Of a DNA stretch of 64,000 nt, positions 21,578-35,113 are shown one piece after another. Each line of letters opens with the position of its first letter. The stretch's first letter is position 1. Origin of the DNA: Alnus glutinosa. Taxonomy: Eukaryota; Streptophyta; Magnoliopsida; Fagales; Betulaceae. Location of the stretch: NCBI RefSeq assembly GCF_958979055.1, contig NC_084892.1:4109501-4173500 (forward strand), written 5' to 3'. A program made the translations under genes and the position numbers. The notes below the pieces were generated by a model, which did not search any database, had not been told where the DNA came from, and worked only from the letters and a program-made list of their open reading frames with translations.

Positions 21578-21961
21578 CTAGAACCACTCCATCTCTCTAA
21601 TCTTACCTTCCAGATGCAAGGTGGAAAGGGGAATGCAATGCTCATCCGGAGTGCGGTAGCACACAAAGAATTCTTCGGCACGACAGCACCACTCCTCCGG
21701 ATCCTCACCAATGAATCGAGGAAATTCCAATTTTTTCATAATCAAAAAATTCTTGGATCTTTTTAGTGTATACAACATTTTGCTCATGTCATTCATCAAT
21801 TACTACGATCATTTCTGCCATTGTAGCGAGTTGTTGCTGCGAAAATCTCTGTGCCGATCTAGTCGATGACAACGTAGAAGAAAATTCCATGATCTAGGGC
21901 TTCAAACGAGATCAAAACAAAATTTGAACAGTTTTTTTGTAGATCTAGGGCTCTGATACCA
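21578..21961 (-). pseudogene. Gypsy-type gag fragment with primer-binding site
   Basis: On the minus strand the frame ending near 21578 reads KLEFPRFIGEDPEEWCCRAEEFF, followed by LSTLHLEGKIREMEWF. This matches the start of the retrotransposon gag domain of plant Ty3/gypsy elements (consensus FxGxDPxEWLxRxExYF ... AxxxLEGxAxxWW). Upstream of it, TGGTATCAGAGC (complement at 21950-21961) is the initiator-Met-tRNA primer-binding site. It sits 2 bp from the LTR end at 21964. Everything beyond the first part of gag is missing, so the copy is dead. Confidence 0.75.
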
Positions 21962-21963
21962 AT

Positions 21964-22276
21964 TGTAATAGGTTTTTTGGTTTAATATGAATTTAGAGAA
22001 GAAATAGAGAGAAATGGAAAAAGAAATTCAAATGGATTGATTTTAGAAATGAAAATACATTAAAGAGCCACATTCGAAGGCCAATCTCCTAGCACATTCG
22101 AGTGTACAATTCTCCAAATAAACAATCACTAATGAGATTCAACATACCCTACCAATGGACTTATGGCCTTATATAGACATGGCTCAAAGTTTAAACTCTA
22201 ATCATTGGAATGGCCATTCAACCCATATTAAAATCCAACCCATACGCTACTAATGTACCCATTAAAAAATCTTACA
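21964..22276 (-). mobile_element. LTR of the truncated gypsy-like element, about 313 bp
   Basis: The plus strand runs from TGTAATAGG to CTTACA, giving TG...CA ends with the short inverted repeat TGTAA/TTACA. It directly abuts the primer-binding site, which fixes it as the 5' LTR of the minus-strand element. The partner 3' LTR is absent from the neighbourhood. Confidence 0.7.
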
Positions 22277-22534
22277 CGGTATCTTAGTGAAAAAAAAAAA
22301 AGGAAAGAAAGACCCTAGAATGATGCTATCTTAATCAGGAGGACATTAATTGAAAATTGAGCTATCAATATTGGAAACTTTCTTGAAAAATGATTGGTTT
22401 GGTTATGGAAAAATAATTCAATAGTTTTTTGTTTGCCCGTTATTCAATCTAGTTTTCAAAAATAGAAGAAAATAACATAGTAAGTTATTATTATTATGTC
22501 AAAGAACCTATATGTTTAATTGTCAAAGTTAGAA

Positions 22535-22657
22535 GTTCTCAAGGGGTAGCTTAATCGGTTGGGGACTACGACTCATGAAGCGGAGGTCATTAGTTTGATC
22601 TCCCCCTCTCCTCATGTGTGGACATGTCAAAAATAAAAAATAAAAAAAATAAAAATC
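22535..22657 (+). mobile_element. tRNA-derived SINE, 123 bp, 13-bp target duplication
   Basis: The head reads 'ggggtagcttaatcggttgg' (A-box region) and later 'tcattagtttgatctcccc' (B-box region), the spacing of an RNA polymerase III promoter derived from a tRNA. It ends in an A-rich tail (aaaataaaaaataaaaaaaa). The flanks GTCAAAGTTAGAA (22522-22534) and GTCAGAGTTAGAA (22658-22670) are a 13-bp duplication with one change. Confidence 0.75.
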
Positions 22658-23099
22658 GTCAGAGTTAGAAATTGAGCTCTTGAGTTTGAATGGCCAAATC
22701 TCAAAGGGGTTTGGAGCAATTTGTTTAAAGTTTAAACCTAAATATTAATTAAAATTGCAACTATTACATTCTTTTCATCTAAATTAACAAAAACCCATAA
22801 TCTATTACCGCATAATCATACATCTTTCTCTCTAAAACTACGAAAGAATACAAAAGGATAAAATGATTTCCAATTAATATAACTGGGAAAAAAAAAAAAC
22901 CCCTTCCACTCGCACACTCACAGTCACAGACTCACAGCAACAGCAGATCAAAGGATCTGCAATTACCGAATTGATTAAAAAAAAAGAAGAAGAAGAGGAT
23001 CTGCAATTGCCGCTGCAAAGGTTGAGCTGTGCCTTAAAACGACACCCCGTAGCGTAGAAGAGGAAGGGACTAAAAGAAAGGTTTGTTGAACAGGTTTTG

Positions 23100-26000
23100 A
23101 TGGCTTCTGTGTTACAGATCCAAGGGGACGAGTCGGTGCTCTTGCGCGTAACCCATTCCAACCTCAAGAGCTTCTCCGCCGAGCTACGCTTCTCGCTCCA
23201 GGTAAACCCACCAACCAATCAAACAAAGCTCGCATTTTTCTGGGTCTCTAATATTCTCTCTGCCTTGTCGCTCTTAGACGACAGTGGAATCCGCGAAAGA
23301 AAAGCTCTGGAGAAAATGTGGGACTTCTGTGAATTCAATGTGCCTCGAGCTCTACGACGATACCAACACCAAGGTTTCGGTTTTGACCGACGATTCGAGG
23401 CCGCTCGGTTTCTATTCTCCGCTTGATGGGTAAGCCCAATTCGCCTTCCTTCCTCGTTTTTCTTTCTTTTGTTCTTGTTTAGTGTTGCTAGTTTGATTAA
23501 AGCTGTTGAACGACATCAAACCGCAAATTAGCCCAGTACATGAATGCATGTCTCTGTTGGATTTTGTGCCTTCTGGCTGTTGCAGAGCGCAACCTAACTC
23601 ATATTTTTTTTTTTTGTTGGATGAATAAGCTCACTCATTTTCATGAACATTGCTTCGAGGTTTTGTCTATTTGGCATAATTTGTCATGTCAAGAGGTTCC
23701 AACATAGAATGGGTCGGCACTTGTTCTTTGCTATCCCATAATAAGTTAATAACAAATGCATTTCGTGATCTGCAGTGCGAAGTGCATAACCATTTTTGCT
23801 TTCAGAGAGCAGTCTTGATTTATTGTCAATGTAGTTGTTTGATTTATTGATTGATTTTTTTTTTTTTTTTAAAAGGTACCGGTTACATGTTATAGATCTT
23901 GACCCTTCATCGGTAACCTCTGGTGGTTGGCTGGAAGACATTTCCTTGGTGGAGAAATACTCAATTTCCGAAGAAGCGTACGAGAAACGTGGTGGTAAAG
24001 TTTCAATGCAAACTATTTTTTGTTATTCATGGAGCGAATACTTATGGGTGAAAATACTTATTTCATGTTCATTTAGCATTCACACGGTTGTTGAGAAGTG
24101 AAATGTGAAAGTTCTTGTTGTAAAATGTTAGCAACGAAAACTTCTTGATCGGTGAGGAAACGATTTTCTTAATTGGCATGGGATCTTATGTTAGTAGTCA
24201 GTAGACATTGCAACACAAGCATGCAAGATGTAGATCAGTATTCTGAGGTTATTGGAGACTTGAGTCAGCCTCAAAAAATCTTGTGAGATGGGGATCTTGT
24301 GACGTTGGAAGGTAAAACAAACTCTATTGTTGTAGTATCTAGTGCCTAGAGAGAGGTTAGGCCATGGTACATGGTGCACAACTTCATTGGCCAAAATTCT
24401 TAGGAGAAGTTGAACAGTGATAATAGCAGTTGACATTAATCACAACCTAATTCAACATAAGGAGGCATTTTGATATGTATGGACCATTTCCCATGAGACA
24501 ATTATTTTTTAGCTAATTTGCGCCCCCTATGTTAAATTGCTACTTGCTTAACTTGGAGCTACAGGAGTATTAAGTGTGTATGCCATGGTGAGAAGAGTTC
24601 TCTGACGTTTATCTTTTTATTCATGGTCTAGGATGTTATGAAGGGCCTACTTTTGGTTGTTTTCTTGATAAGACCTTTCCTTCTTTTTTTTTTTGGATCT
24701 TATCTTTATTTATTTATTTATTATTATTATTATTATTTTATAATCAAAGTGCATCATAACATATCACGGAAATGTGAAGTTCAAATAGTATATGTCAAGG
24801 GAAATTTTACCATGACTATTCCAAATTGAAAACACGTAATTGATTCAAGTAATTTAAATTTCATATATTGTTATTTATTTATTTTATTGTGTCTTTCAGG
24901 CACTTTTAGAAAATTTAAGGAAAAATTGGCCTCTCAAAATTCATCAGCTCTTGGGAACAAGGTAAGCTCCTGCGCTTTTATTCTTTATTTTGGTGGTAAG
25001 GGACCATTCCCTGGTTTTGTAAGTTGTGTTAAAGGCTCTCTATTCAGCGAACTTTGGTTTTCTATAAGCATTGTTTAGTTGTTATTTCCATTAACTTGGC
25101 ATTTATTTACAGATACCCGACAACTACATGGAAGATCTTTGTGCCAATATCAAGGTTAGTTAATTCTCTTTATGCGTCTAGCCATTCCATAACCACTAAA
25201 TTATAATGATGAAACCTTTGTTTGTCCATTAGCGTAAACTTGCATTAGCTTAAGTGATGTTGCACGTCAATGAAGTAAGCTTTATGGATGAGAAAATAGG
25301 AGAAGAAACTTAAAAATGATAAGAAAAAGGAATGGGAATAAATCACTACTTATTAATTTTATCTTATGTGTTTCATTTGTATGGTCATTAGCATCTTGTT
25401 TTGGTTATTTTTTTTATTTTATTTTTTTTCCTGGAAAAAAATGCATGGAGAATTCCACTAGAATATGTTTTCTTCCTATGATGGTTATTTGAAAGGTTAT
25501 TATAGGAAATCAGGAGAATGCTCCATTTTTTTCAAGCATTATTCAGCACTTCTGAAAAAGATAATCAGTCATATTTTTGCCATCTCTAAATACAGAGCAA
25601 AAGAAATTAGCGAATCTTTTTGACATGATGATCCTGTCATTATGGTGGACCTACTAAGTTTTGGCGGATAGGCAAATGACAAAACACATTGCATTTGAAG
25701 GATCAACTTACATGAATGATTTTGTCTTTTTCTGTGTGTATGTGCATCCATAATTAATACACCCAACATCCCATTTTATTTGTCCCGCTTCATACTTGCA
25801 ACTTTTAAGGGACATCATTTATTACTTTTGATATGTCCATAAAAGGCCCTTTCCAAAACTACTACTCCTGTTTTGGTGCTTTTTTATATTCTAACTAAAG
25901 ATATTAGGATAATGTAGGGAAAACATATTCTTGTTTGTAGTTATTGTGGGACATCACCAAATGGAATCAGTGACTAGTAAAACTTAATTTATAAATTGTC

Positions 26001-26611
26001 CCAATAACAAATTGATATACACAGTACATGAATGGTCCATTCAAATTTGAACTTATTTACTCTGTCTTCATTTTCTATTTTTACAATTAAGGTAGGAGAT
26101 AGATGTGAAGTTGAACCGGGGGCAAAAAGAGGTGTTGTAAAATTCCTTGGTCAGGCAGAACCTCTGGCACCTGGTTTCTGGGTTGGAGTTCAATATGATG
26201 AACCGTTGGGAAAACATGATGGCATGTAAGTTGGCTTTTAATGCTCATTTCTGTGGTTGTTCTTGGATAATTTTTTTTCCATTGTTCATCTTCAGCTTGA
26301 TATCTGTAATATTATTTATGATTTCCTACAACATCCTATCGAAATTATATTGTATGTTGTTCATAGTGCTTGCCCACGCATAAAAGAAAAAGGTGTTTGA
26401 AAGAAAAAATTTAGACATACTCTTGCTGACGGTTGTTTTGGAATAACTAGATACAAATTCATATAGATTATAGAAATGCATGCGGAGTTATCCATATAAA
26501 TATTAAAAGTAAATTCATAGAGTTAATTTAATAAAAAAAGAAAAAATTATAACTATATGTAGCTCAAATTTGCAGTGAGTTGATATAACATCAACAGTCT
26601 GGATAACATTC

Positions 26612-26653
<42 letters not shown>

Positions 26654-29600
26654 CGACATAGCTTATGATTTGGGTTCAACAATTTAATAGCCAAGATCGA
26701 TAACCATAAAAGTATATATGATAAAAAAAGGGGGAAATGGAAGATCTTTGGGATTAAAATGCAGAACTTTAGGCCATTATGGATGAACTGTTTAACAATC
26801 TAATAAACTTTGAGAACCGCAACCACTGATATATAAGCCATCCTTAATAACCTAAGAACTTGGAGGCAAGCTCGGGGAGAACCTCAAATGCTTAATTACT
26901 TCAATTACTGTGATTTCGCTGGTTTGAAGCCTGGAGCAAGTAGGATAACCTCAGTAGCATGATTTGTTATTAAGCAATTAGATTTGATTATTCTGAAGTG
27001 CTCTTATTTTGTCTGAAACTTTGGAGGTACAACCTTGTACGATTCTGAGATTTGTGTCCGTTCTGTCCGCTACTTGGGCTTCATTTTCTTGTATAACGAA
27101 GTCATCACTCATTTTGGTGTCATTTCCAAGTTTGAAGTGTAATCCTTTCTTGTGTTGGGACTCTACTTTTTAAGCTCAGTGAATACCTGCTACTGCTTGC
27201 TTGCCTTTTGGATTGTTAATTAAGTGCCTCACTCTCTTAACAGATTGTCATGCTATGTTGCCCATATCCCATTAGTTAGAATTTCTCTTGGTGATGTTGC
27301 AGGGTGAAAGGAGTACGTTACTTTAATTGCCCTCCTCTTCATGGTGCAATCGTTAGGCCAGACAAAGTAAAGGTTTGAATGCAACTTGTTCTTGTGATGC
27401 TTTAATTTTGGAACTCTTACATGCGACGCAGATATTATCTATTAAAATGTGGAGGTATTTTACTGTTTGGGGCCATCCACTGATTCACATGGAGTAGATG
27501 CATGCTTTATTTACCTAAGGAAAGTGAACTTAAGGCACTTAATTGACTTCAGCCACTTTTGTTGAGCAAAATAATGGTTTCACGGCTTGTTTTTTAGCCC
27601 TACTAGGTTTGCTGTCCACCAAGTGCAATTTTTAGTTTAATGTTCGTGGATCATCAATTTAAGAAATATAAGCTATTGTCACACACTTTGCTATCAATAA
27701 CTACAATAAAAATATCTTCCAACACATTTCCACGTTGTAAAACAATGAAATATGGTTATCATATGCTTTGTCCCAAGAACCATAAGGAGTTCTATTGATT
27801 GGAAGGGAAATAATTTTCTGTTGTTTGCTTAAAAACTTTGTTTGATACACAGCTGAAAAGTGCTTTTGTAAACTGATAAAATGAAAAAATGTGTTTGGAT
27901 GTATTGCTGAAAATCCATTGTTTTCCTTATAAAAAGGAAAAATTACTAAACCCTTAGACTTACAATTATAACCCTAAGTAAAAGATTCTAAAAAGAAAAA
28001 AGAGAAGGACACACTGAAGACTGGCCTCCACCCCTGCAAGGAGAGAGGGGGGTTGCGGGGATGCAGAGACGTGGGTCTCCACCCCCCCTCCCACCTCCAT
28101 TGTTTTCCTTATAAAAAGGAAAATACAGAACTACAATTATAACCCTAAATAAAAAATTATGAAAAAAAACAAGAAAAAGACACGCTGAAGACTGGCCTCC
28201 ACCCCTTCAAGGAAGGAGGAGGTTGCCGGGCTGCAAAGAAGCGGGTCTTTGCACCTCCGCGAGGGGCACGGAAGGATAGGTCTTCACTCCCTCCCCTACT
28301 CTGAGGGGTGTACATGAAAGGGGAGAGGAGGAGACCGATCCTCCACCCAAGTGAAGGGGTGGCGACCACCACCCGATGGAGGCCCTTTTAGGCTTGTAAC
28401 GTTTTTTGTGCATGTAAGAGATGATGCTCGATTAATTTTGATGCTAGAGGTTTTGGTTCTAGCCGGGGCAAGGCAAAGCGGCCTAATGTGATGTATTAGT
28501 CTCTGGGTTTTGTGGGCTGGTTTTGTAGGGATTTTTTGGGTTTCCTTCTGTTTTGGGTTTTTCGGGGTGTTTTTCCCCTTCTCCTCTCTTTCATGTTTTG
28601 GTGTCCTTTTGTATACTTCCTATATGCTTAGGGGCACCTTTACGCTTTTTATAAAATTCTCTACTTATCAAAAAAAAAAAAAAAAAAAAAAAAAGAGAGA
28701 TGAAATAAAACCTTTGGAATGTGTGGGGGCAGGACTTGAGTGCAGGTATGGTCACTGAAATAACTTTTTTACTAGTGTTGTCAAAAAGGGCCTTGTTTTT
28801 TTGTATTTGTGCTTGTACTTTTGGTGGGGCTTAGTATCCTTGCATTCTCTTATCAAAGTTCCATTTTATCCTAGAAAATATAAAGAATATGTAGCAGTCA
28901 TTTTTCACGGCAAAGCATTTAGTGGGGTGAGATGAGAAAATGATTTGATTCCATCTCTTATAGTTGCAAATATCTAAGACTATTCATTGAGTTGTTTTAA
29001 AATTTGATTAAGCATTTGGTAAGAAGGATCTTCTGACTTTTCATTTTCGTTTGGGTGCTTTTATAAAGACAGAAATTTCATATAACCCGTATACAAGAGT
29101 GACATGTGTTATTTAAACATGTGAGAAGTACATGTTTTTTTAATTAATGTTATTAAAAAAGCATGTGAGAATCTTATAGGTAGGTTGTATAAAATTTTCT
29201 ACAAACCGGTTTGTAGGAAATTTTTGTCCCTTTTATAATTAGACTTATAATGTAAGTGCAAATAAGAGATCTAATCAAATTGCTTCATGTGATTTTTACT
29301 CGTTAACTTGGTTGGGGCTTTAGTGTGTGGTAAGCTTATCTCTTCTATTTGTACAAGTCAGTCTGTCAGTTGGCCTCTTCAGGCTCAAATCTGTTGGACT
29401 AGACTCTGTTCAAGCCATGCTTTTTTCCTTGTCTCATTGGAAGCCACTAACCAGTGTTGCTTTGACTGGGCTATAAGGAACACTTCTAGGATATTAATAC
29501 TTTTATAAGAAACATACTTTTCTTACATTCTCTGTCTCTTCCTATTTACTTGTATTTCAGCTTTTGTCCTAGTTCTATCATTACTTTCAATTGCCCATAA

Positions 29601-30033
29601 AAACCACAGATCCAAAGGTACCTGAGACATGATCTATTGACCTGGTTTATTCCTATGCTCTTATCATTTCAATCTATGCTTTTGGAGCAAAGACCATTGG
29701 CAAACAGCTGACTTTATTTACTTAAGTAGGCATTTTTAATGTAGTTAAATATTGTTCTCCTCAAAAGCCTCTTCTAGTAAATTCAGTTATTTTTCTTTTC
29801 TTTCATTTTTTTTTTTTTAAGGAAAATTGTTGGTGCATAATGGGATTGCTTTTCAGTACTTGTAAAACTGAGAGTAGTGCCCTGTAAATAAAATATAAGA
29901 GGCTCCTAATTCATTAGCCCGTTTCTATTCTCTGCTTGATTTCTTTGTGGATTTAGATGTTGATGCAAACCTTATCATGTTCCAGGTTGGTGACTATCCC
30001 GAACAAGATCCCTTTGAGGTGGACGAAATATAA
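23100..30033 (+). CDS. TFCB: Tubulin-folding cofactor B, 8 exons, 242 aa
   Basis: The exons are 23100-23201, 23278-23429, 23876-23994, 24900-24961, 25113-25154, 26092-26225, 27303-27372 and 29986-30033. All have GT/AG borders and phases that join to a 242-residue protein, the family's usual length (about 243). Residues 1-90 form the ubiquitin-like domain ([20 protein letters not shown]). A middle linker follows ([18 protein letters not shown]). The CAP-Gly domain spans about residues 160-225, with [17 protein letters not shown] at its core, and the chain ends DPFEVDEI. The cytosolic protein works with cofactor E to bind and release alpha-tubulin during alpha/beta dimer assembly. The GKNDG box has His for Asn, which I believe is usual in plant members. 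The start ATG is the first in frame after a TTG. Intron 6 holds an (AT)n(GT)n microsatellite and intron 7 a LINE 3' end. It appears functional. Confidence 0.95.
26612..26653. repeat. (AT)n(GT)n microsatellite in cofactor B intron 6
   Basis: About nine AT units run directly into about twelve GT units. It lies more than 380 bp from the nearest splice site. Confidence 0.9.
27915..28694 (+). mobile_element. 5'-truncated LINE end with 182-bp internal tandem duplication
   Basis: The 3' part, 'tgtatacttcctatatgct', 'ggggcacctttacgctttt', 'ctacttatc' plus poly(A) (28670-28694), is the typical tail of an abundant plant L1-type LINE family. Upstream, 'ccattgttttccttataaaa' begins two tandem units (27915-28096 and 28097-about 28260), each containing 'actggcctccacccc'. 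The copy lies in sense orientation in intron 7 of cofactor B. No clear target duplication was found. Confidence 0.65.
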
Positions 30034-30840
30034 GCAGGCCATGAAGCAACTCCTGGGCTTCCAGCTTCTGCAAAATGTTTATAACCTTCCGGATGAATTG
30101 AGACAGAATTTTCTTTATTTTCATTTGTTACAGTTCTGATACTTTTGGGTGAGGGAATTGATGTGAACTTTTTGTAGTGTTAAAGGTATAAGGAAGAAAT
30201 GTAACTCTGGGTAAAGCGTGCTATCAGTAGTATGTTGTATTTTGTGTTCAATAGTTAAATGTTGACCTGATAACAGGAGCTAGGAGAAAACAGGGAATGA
30301 GATTATTGAGATTATTTTATGATTAAGATCAAATTTCACATAATCTAATGGTGTATATCCTATCGCATGATGAATATATTCTCACGTTAAATAAAATCAT
30401 ATTCACCGTGAGATTCAATAAAACAAAATCTTTGATCATAAAAATTGTGACTATTCCAGTTCCTTAAAAGCAAAAAAATTCCTTACAGCAAAGTCCTGAT
30501 AAACATGTTAAGACTAATCTAAGGGTCAGGATGTTGCTGGATTTATGTCTTAAACTAGATCAGCAACCAGGGTATGACATGATTGCCAAAAGCAAAGGTA
30601 CAGGAGTTGAGATAATAAACAAGGGCAGTAAATGATGTCGGTATCATCATTATGCATGGTAACATATTTACATGATGCACTCGAACAACTCTTGTTCCTT
30701 TGTCAGAGTATTGTTGTACCTGACGCAAGAAATAGTATTTACTTTACATCAAGCATTACAAACACATCCTATAATCAACTAAGAGGAAACTTCTTGCTTC
30801 CATTCACAAAAAAGAAAAAGAAAACAAGGTTGAGCTGAAT
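30034..30840. other. 3' flank of cofactor B and convergent intergenic DNA
   Basis: Bases 30034 to about 30300 are probably the 3' untranslated region of cofactor B. The rest separates it from the convergently transcribed CAP-D2 gene. No other gene was recognised. Confidence 0.55.
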
Positions 30841-33056
30841 AATTTCGTACCCTTTCTTCTACCTGCATATATTCATAGAAATTAGTTCAATAATTTACCC
30901 AACCAAATGATAGAAACTATGCATACCACAAAAGTAAAATTTGGGCTACAGTTCTTAACGAAATAGTATTGGCTTAATAGCCTAACCTATTTCATATCTG
31001 TGGCCTTTCTGAAAGGATTTGTTCCGGTGTATTTTCGGAAATTTAATCCGAGCTAAAATCATAAACTAAGCCACAATTTAGTTGGCTAAAAGCAATCAAA
31101 TCTTAATTTGCTGCAAAAATACACGAGTCCAAAATGATAACCGTTTTTTTTTTTATTGGGTTTCACAGGCACTAGTGGATAGAACCCTCTTCTCACTCTC
31201 CACTCCCTAGTTCTGGGAAGAGAAAGTGGCATTTGAGCATAAGCTCATTGGCCCAAAATGATAACCGAACAGCTATACAAATACTTGCATGTTCGTTAAT
31301 ATTCTATTGCAAGTATTGCATTTGCATTGGTAATCAAGCAGCTATACTGATTTTTTTTTTTAATGGTTACAACTTACTGCTTTTCTATCAAGATGATTTT
31401 GTAAATGCATCAAACGTGTTATGACTTATTATATCTTCTTTGCATGAAGAGGGTTTTCCCCACTATGAATGAAGAGAGAGAGAGAGAGAGCAAAAACTAC
31501 AGAATACCTTTGCTTTGATCTGCTACTTCTTTTGGTGGATGCAGAAACATTGCACTTTTGATCTTTCATGCTGCTTTTCTTAGCTCTGGATTTGGAGGCC
31601 CCTGTAAATGAGAATAATTCAATGCAATTGTACAGGGAAAATAAATAAGTAATATAAGAGATTCTTCATTTTGGATAGGTTATGCAAGAGTATGATAGGG
31701 CTTAAACTACCTCTGATAGGTGATTGAACTTCATTTTCAGCTGGTTCTGACTCCGTTAACTCACTGGAAGCACGAGAATATTCATCTGACTCAACAGATT
31801 TAGGTTTTGATGAATCATTTATAGGCTGGATCATTCCTTCAGTGGATGGATCAATGACTTCACCCTCTGTTTCATCTATTAGAAACTCAAGGTTAGATGC
31901 CAATTACACCATTTCAGCAGCAAATAATCACAAGCATGGAACAAAATATATCAAACAAAACATTCATTTTAAGAAGTATAATCATATGGTCATATAACCA
32001 TTGCAAAATATATGAATTATATATTCTTCTGAAGTGGCAGAAGCCTATTCCAACTTAAAAATACAGACGCTTGTACAAGTAAAACCACACTCCATGTTTA
32101 GCCTTAAGATTCAGTAACTTCTACAGAATTCAACCCTTGAGAGTGACTTTTAATTACCTATAGGCTTATATTCTCCTCCAACTTACGTAAGTAATAAATT
32201 GATGACATTTGCCCCTTTTTTGATTGTTGGCTCTAGGTTCTACTTGATTTGGAGATATAGAGATACCGTTCTTTTCATGCTCATATAGACCATAATGTTA
32301 TATCATATGTTATCTCACATTTTTGGGAAGAACATTTTCAGTCGAAAGTAGAGATGCTTGCTGCCACTTTAACTTCAGCTGTCATACTCACCCAAGTCAA
32401 AAAGGCAAGTTATAATACATTGATTGAAATTTAAATCTAAATAGGGGCAAGTATTCAGGTCCTGTATAGACCAGTTTAGTAGGGTTGTGCTGTTATCTTA
32501 TCATGCATTTGAATGACAATGATATTCTTAATAAATATAAGGATCAGTTGAAGAAAACCATGGAGATCTAAAAATGAAACCTGTTATGCTCAACCAGAAG
32601 GAAAGGAAGAAAAGAACATATTATATCTTGCTATATTAAAAGGAGCAAGACAAGTGGCTGTGATGCTTGAAAATATATATTTCGACCATTAAAAAGTATG
32701 TCATTAAAACTGATGAAAAAGGGTTAAAATTATACATAGTGATAAAGCATGTCATGGGAAAAGAATATGATGACATGTCCACTGAATATCATAGAGTCCC
32801 TAACAATGCTGTTAAGATAACTAATCTTTACTCAACTATATGATGCATCATTGGACATTTCATTGCAGCAAACTATTATGAAGAATGCTTCCTGGAATAC
32901 AGCCGTTGCTGTATCATCTATATGACACTAATAAAAAGACGGTAACAAATTTTTCCAGCAAAGTTATTTAAAGCTTCTAAATTAGAGATCTACAGGAACC
33001 ATGAAGAAGAGAAAAGTAATAAGAAATTCATATTAAAACATAGCAGAAGTTAATTG
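30841..33056. repeat. Segmental duplication partner of 1762-4106 (CAP-D2 3' end)
   Basis: This is the parental copy within the functional CAP-D2 locus. It includes the last two mapped coding exons, the intron upstream of them and about 670 bp downstream. Its far edge (taattg|cagtaacc) lies 7 bp from the donor end of the exon at 33064-33265. Confidence 0.85.
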
Positions 33057-33271
33057 CAGTAACCTTCAGCAGTATCAGATTCTGCACTATCTTCTCCAGT
33101 ATTCCCAGCAACTGCAAAACCTTTCATGGTACCAACTTTCTGTTGATGAATTCGGGCATTTCTTGCAGTCACTTCCTGCTCCTTCTTTTCCATGTGAAAT
33201 TTATTAAGTTTATCCTCAAACTCCTCAATGCACGATTTAAGTTCAGGCTTTGCAAACTTCTTGGTCTGTTC

Positions 33272-33302
<31 letters not shown>

Positions 33303-35071
33303 AAGGAAAAGAAAGTTAGTTCTTAGAAAATGTATCTTGAATGCTTTGAATGAAATGATGCAAGCAAAACAGATAATTCACTACCTTGTTTATTATATTC
33401 TTGAAATGGTCAATCACAGAATCCTCCGATAGGGTATGTTCATAAGTCTTGAATGACTCCATGAGCCTTTTAATTCCTTTTTCAGTGAATGCCAGCTGAG
33501 AGAGGCAGTAAGAAATATATTCCCATTGTGTGATATCTTCAGCAAAAAAGTAGTTCCCTTAGTTACTGAAAGTTACACTTGATCAATTGTAAAAGCAGAA
33601 AATAGCTAAAAACCAAGTTGACTTTTGTTTTAATGAGTTAGGACAAAGCCATCCATAGTTACCAAAAAAAAAAATACATAAAAGAAAACGTGGCCTGTGG
33701 AAAATATGTAAAATGTTATTGGTCCAAGAAAGATCTAACGTCAAGCTTCCCACACTAGGTTTCAAAAACCACTAAATAAGTGCAACAGCAAAAATGAACC
33801 AGAACTTGTAACCATGCTGAAATGATTTCCCAACAAAAGTTCCAATAAGTTATGTTTCTATCTGAAAATCTGCTACTCCCTCCGTCCAAATATAAATGCC
33901 TTACATTTCCTTTTAGGATGACTGAAAATGACATGTACCTTTCAAAAGTAGAAACATTTACTTGATTTATAATTTGTTAAGCTATCATCATCCTTTTCAA
34001 AAAAACCATGTCCACCTCCAATATAGAATGAATAGAATTCTATGGACATCTAGAAGTTACTTAGACTTTCTACTTTTATTAAAACTCATGCCATTTAGAC
34101 GAAGACATCAATTTTGGGACTGAGGGAGCATTAGATAAATCATATCTTCTTCAAACATAACAGCATCATATTTTATCAGCTGATAAGATAAGAGGGGTGC
34201 CCGCTTGGCAAATGGTAAAATTAGAAGAAAATTTAAAGAACTAAAAAGATTACATACCTGTAACTCCACTAAACCTATTGCAGAGCTTTTCAACAAGAGC
34301 TTCCATTTGTTTGTCCTGGAGCAATTTCAAAAATGTTAGTCGTCATTGAGAATAAATCTTGGCAATTCAAATCGGTTAAAAATTTATACCTTCTTGATGG
34401 AACCAATTAAGTACTGCATGATGTTGCAGAAAGACTCTCTCGTTAGATTCTGGTTGGATAATTTGCCAAGTATATCGGGAAGTAAATTATATATTGGATT
34501 GCTTCCTGTTCGCATAATGGGAAAAGAAAGAAAAAGAAAGATATTTAGTTGGCAGTAAAAGAAATTGCGCAAGACAACAATTGGTACATTTTACTAGATG
34601 TATATCAAAATTTACCTTTCTTAGACAACTCATGAAAAAAAAGTTTAGCCAGATTTGAAATCCGCTCATCTTCATCTTCCAACCGGATAGCCATCTCATT
34701 TATATACCCTTTTACCTGATCAAGTCAATGACCACTTCAGCCTCTAGATCAATAAAACAAAAGCTAAATAACAAGCAGCAGTTAGCCAGGCTCTCAGACC
34801 TTCATCATGTCATTCAATATGAGATGTGAAAGCACCAGAACAGCATTCTTCCTAACAGAAGCCAAAGGATCCCCTAACCGCGCATACATGTGCTCAGTCC
34901 ATGGTTCTAACAGATTGGGAAACCGGACTGCCAAATCACCAAGAGCAATAGTGCAATTGGAACGAACAATTTCTGAGGGTGAACTCTCCACAACAGTGAA
35001 GAGAAGCTGGAGATTCGCATCACTGAAATTTCATTCACTAAAAAGTTCAAGCATTATGTCTTATTTGTTTA

Positions 35072-35113
<42 letters not shown>

